This document shows, one piece after another, positions 5,411 through 6,017 of a stretch of DNA of 6,017 bases. The stretch spans positions 1 through 6,017 of the forward strand of contig JANSXJ010000227.1 in assembly GCA_024743015.1 (NCBI GenBank), in the 5' to 3' direction. Numbering within the stretch: the first letter of the stretch is position 1; each line of letters begins with the position of its first letter. The notes beneath the pieces are model-generated. The model saw only the letters and a list, made by a program, of their open reading frames with translations. It searched no databases and was not told the origin of the DNA. Position numbers and translations under genes: made by a program. The DNA is from Hyphomonas sp. (GTDB lineage Bacteria; Pseudomonadota; Alphaproteobacteria; Caulobacterales; Hyphomonadaceae).

Positions 5411-5917
5411 TTAGGCTTCACCCGCCGTTTCGAACAAGGCCGCTTCCAATGCCTCTCGAGGGGTCTTGCCTGCCCAGATCACGAAGTTGAAAGCCGGGAC
5501 GAACATGTTCACCGCGTCGAGCCCCGCCGCGATTACCGCTCGGATTTCACCGACATCCGGTTCGACCCGGTCCAGCATGGGCAGCGCATGACGAAAAATG
5601 ATCACGCCCTCATCCGCCCAATAGTCGAAATGTCCGAGCCAGAGACGCTCATTGGCCATCATTACGAGTTCGGCGATGGCTGCGCGCCGTGATTCCGTTG
5701 GCTTCACATCCAGCGTGATCGAGAAGTGCAGAGCTGGCGGTTCATGGCGATGCGCAAACATACCGCCCATGTCACCCCATTTCGAAGCCGTGATGCACTG
5801 AAGCGTGTCATCTTCTTCGTCCCGTTGAAAATCCCAGCCGGCCTCGGTGAGGCAGCTTTCGACAAGCTCAAGCGCATCGCTCTCAACTGTCTGGGAACGG
5901 TCTAAGGATAGGCTCAT
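5411..5917 (-). CDS. YbjN-domain protein
   Basis: This 168-residue cytoplasmic protein has a YbjN domain, related in fold to type III secretion chaperones. The core includes MMANERLWLGHFDYWADEG (86-104), then VIIFRHALPM (105-114), matching the family's Asn-Glu, LGxF and FRHxLPL-like pattern. The C-terminus VIWAGKTPREALEAALFE (147-164), then TAGEA, is typical of alphaproteobacterial members. E. coli YbjN has been linked to stress and motility regulation, but the molecular role is unclear. A longer ORF begins at TTG 5938; ATG 5917 is chosen because AAGGGGGAG (5929-5921) lies three bases upstream and the seven extra residues are unlike the family. It is the first gene of the minus-strand operon leading into the membrane protein, proC and the TetR/COQ9-like gene. 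Confidence 0.9.
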   Translation of the reverse strand: MSLSLDRSQTVESDALELVESCLTEAGWDFQRDEEDDTLQCITASKWGDMGGMFAHRHEPPALHFSITLDVKPTESRRAAIAELVMMANERLWLGHFDYWADEGVIIFRHALPMLDRVEPDVGEIRAVIAAGLDAVNMFVPAFNFVIWAGKTPREALEAALFETAGEA

Positions 5918-5920
5918 GGG

Positions 5921-5929
5921 CTCCCCCTT
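5921..5929 (-). promoter_or_regulatory. Shine-Dalgarno that fixes the YbjN start
   Basis: AAGGGGGAG on the minus strand lies just before ATG 5917. It would be coding sequence if TTG 5938 were used, so it favours the shorter protein. Confidence 0.6.
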
Positions 5930-5931
5930 CC

Positions 5932-5996
5932 GAATCAAGTCAGGCCTTCTTGCCTTGGGGTAAGGCTAACCATGCCCGACTCAGCGCGCAAGAGTC
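5932..5996 (-). promoter_or_regulatory. Operon 5' flank with three GANTC sites and inverted repeats
   Basis: GAATC (5932-5936), GACTC (5978-5982) and GAGTC (5992-5996) are all GANTC, the CcrM methylation target in many Alphaproteobacteria. The last two form a 5-bp inverted repeat around a 9-base loop. A second small dyad, GCCTT-N5-AAGGC, lies at 5952-5966. This region should hold the operon promoter, but I could not assign -35 and -10 elements. The stretch 5939-6017 contains no supported gene. Confidence 0.3.
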
Positions 5997-6017
5997 TTGG
6001 TTAAAAAGCAGTGGACA

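Noticed and set aside
5384..5692. 102-codon plus-strand frame antisense to YbjN
   Set aside because: The minus-strand YbjN motifs are clear; the plus frame has no family resemblance.
5411..5938. Longer YbjN form starting at TTG 5938
   Set aside because: The extra seven residues would be encoded over a strong Shine-Dalgarno for ATG 5917, and ATG is the better start.
5971..6003. Short plus-strand ATG frame (MPDSARKSLG) near the right edge
   Set aside because: It has only ten codons and no convincing ribosome-binding site; it lies in the operon's control region.

Overview
The window looks like ordinary chromosomal DNA from an alphaproteobacterium, probably of the Hyphomonadaceae/Maricaulales type. 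That placement is an inference from moderately high GC, an OmpR/EnvZ-like pair, a short YdcH-like (DUF465) gene, and a ybjN, proC and TetR/COQ9-like gene run. No transposase, integrase, tRNA, rRNA or CRISPR array is visible.

Left part (1-2110). The window opens inside the last codons of an OmpR-family response regulator. A complete glutathione S-transferase gene follows 28 bases after its stop. Converging on it from the other strand is a two-gene unit: a 61-residue Arg-tailed small protein (1101-916) and a DUF465/YdcH-like protein (906-694). Divergent from that unit is an OxyR-like LysR regulator (1196-2110). It keeps OxyR landmarks but has Ser and Lys where E. coli OxyR has its two redox cysteines. 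A perfect match to the 15-bp OxyR half-operator consensus sits two bases before its ATG, in the shared divergent control region.

Middle (2111-3487). A 78-base gap holding a bulged stem-loop leads to an EnvZ-like membrane sensor kinase. It is probably the partner of the response regulator at the left edge, so the pair would be split by the GST, DUF465 and LysR genes.

Right part (5917-3459, all on the minus strand). Four tightly packed genes form a likely operon: a YbjN-domain protein, an unknown multi-pass membrane protein, pyrroline-5-carboxylate reductase (proC) and a TetR/COQ9-like protein. The gaps are 11 and 7 bases, then a 4-base ATGA overlap. The last gene runs antisense into the final 29 bases of the kinase gene. 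The 5' flank of the operon (5918-6017) carries three GANTC sites, two of them in an inverted repeat.

The strongest unusual signals are the cysteine-less OxyR-like regulator with an OxyR-type operator beside its start, the uncharacterised Arg-rich small gene it probably controls, and the interrupted OmpR/EnvZ-like pair. I saw no clear evidence of a wholly new multi-gene system.
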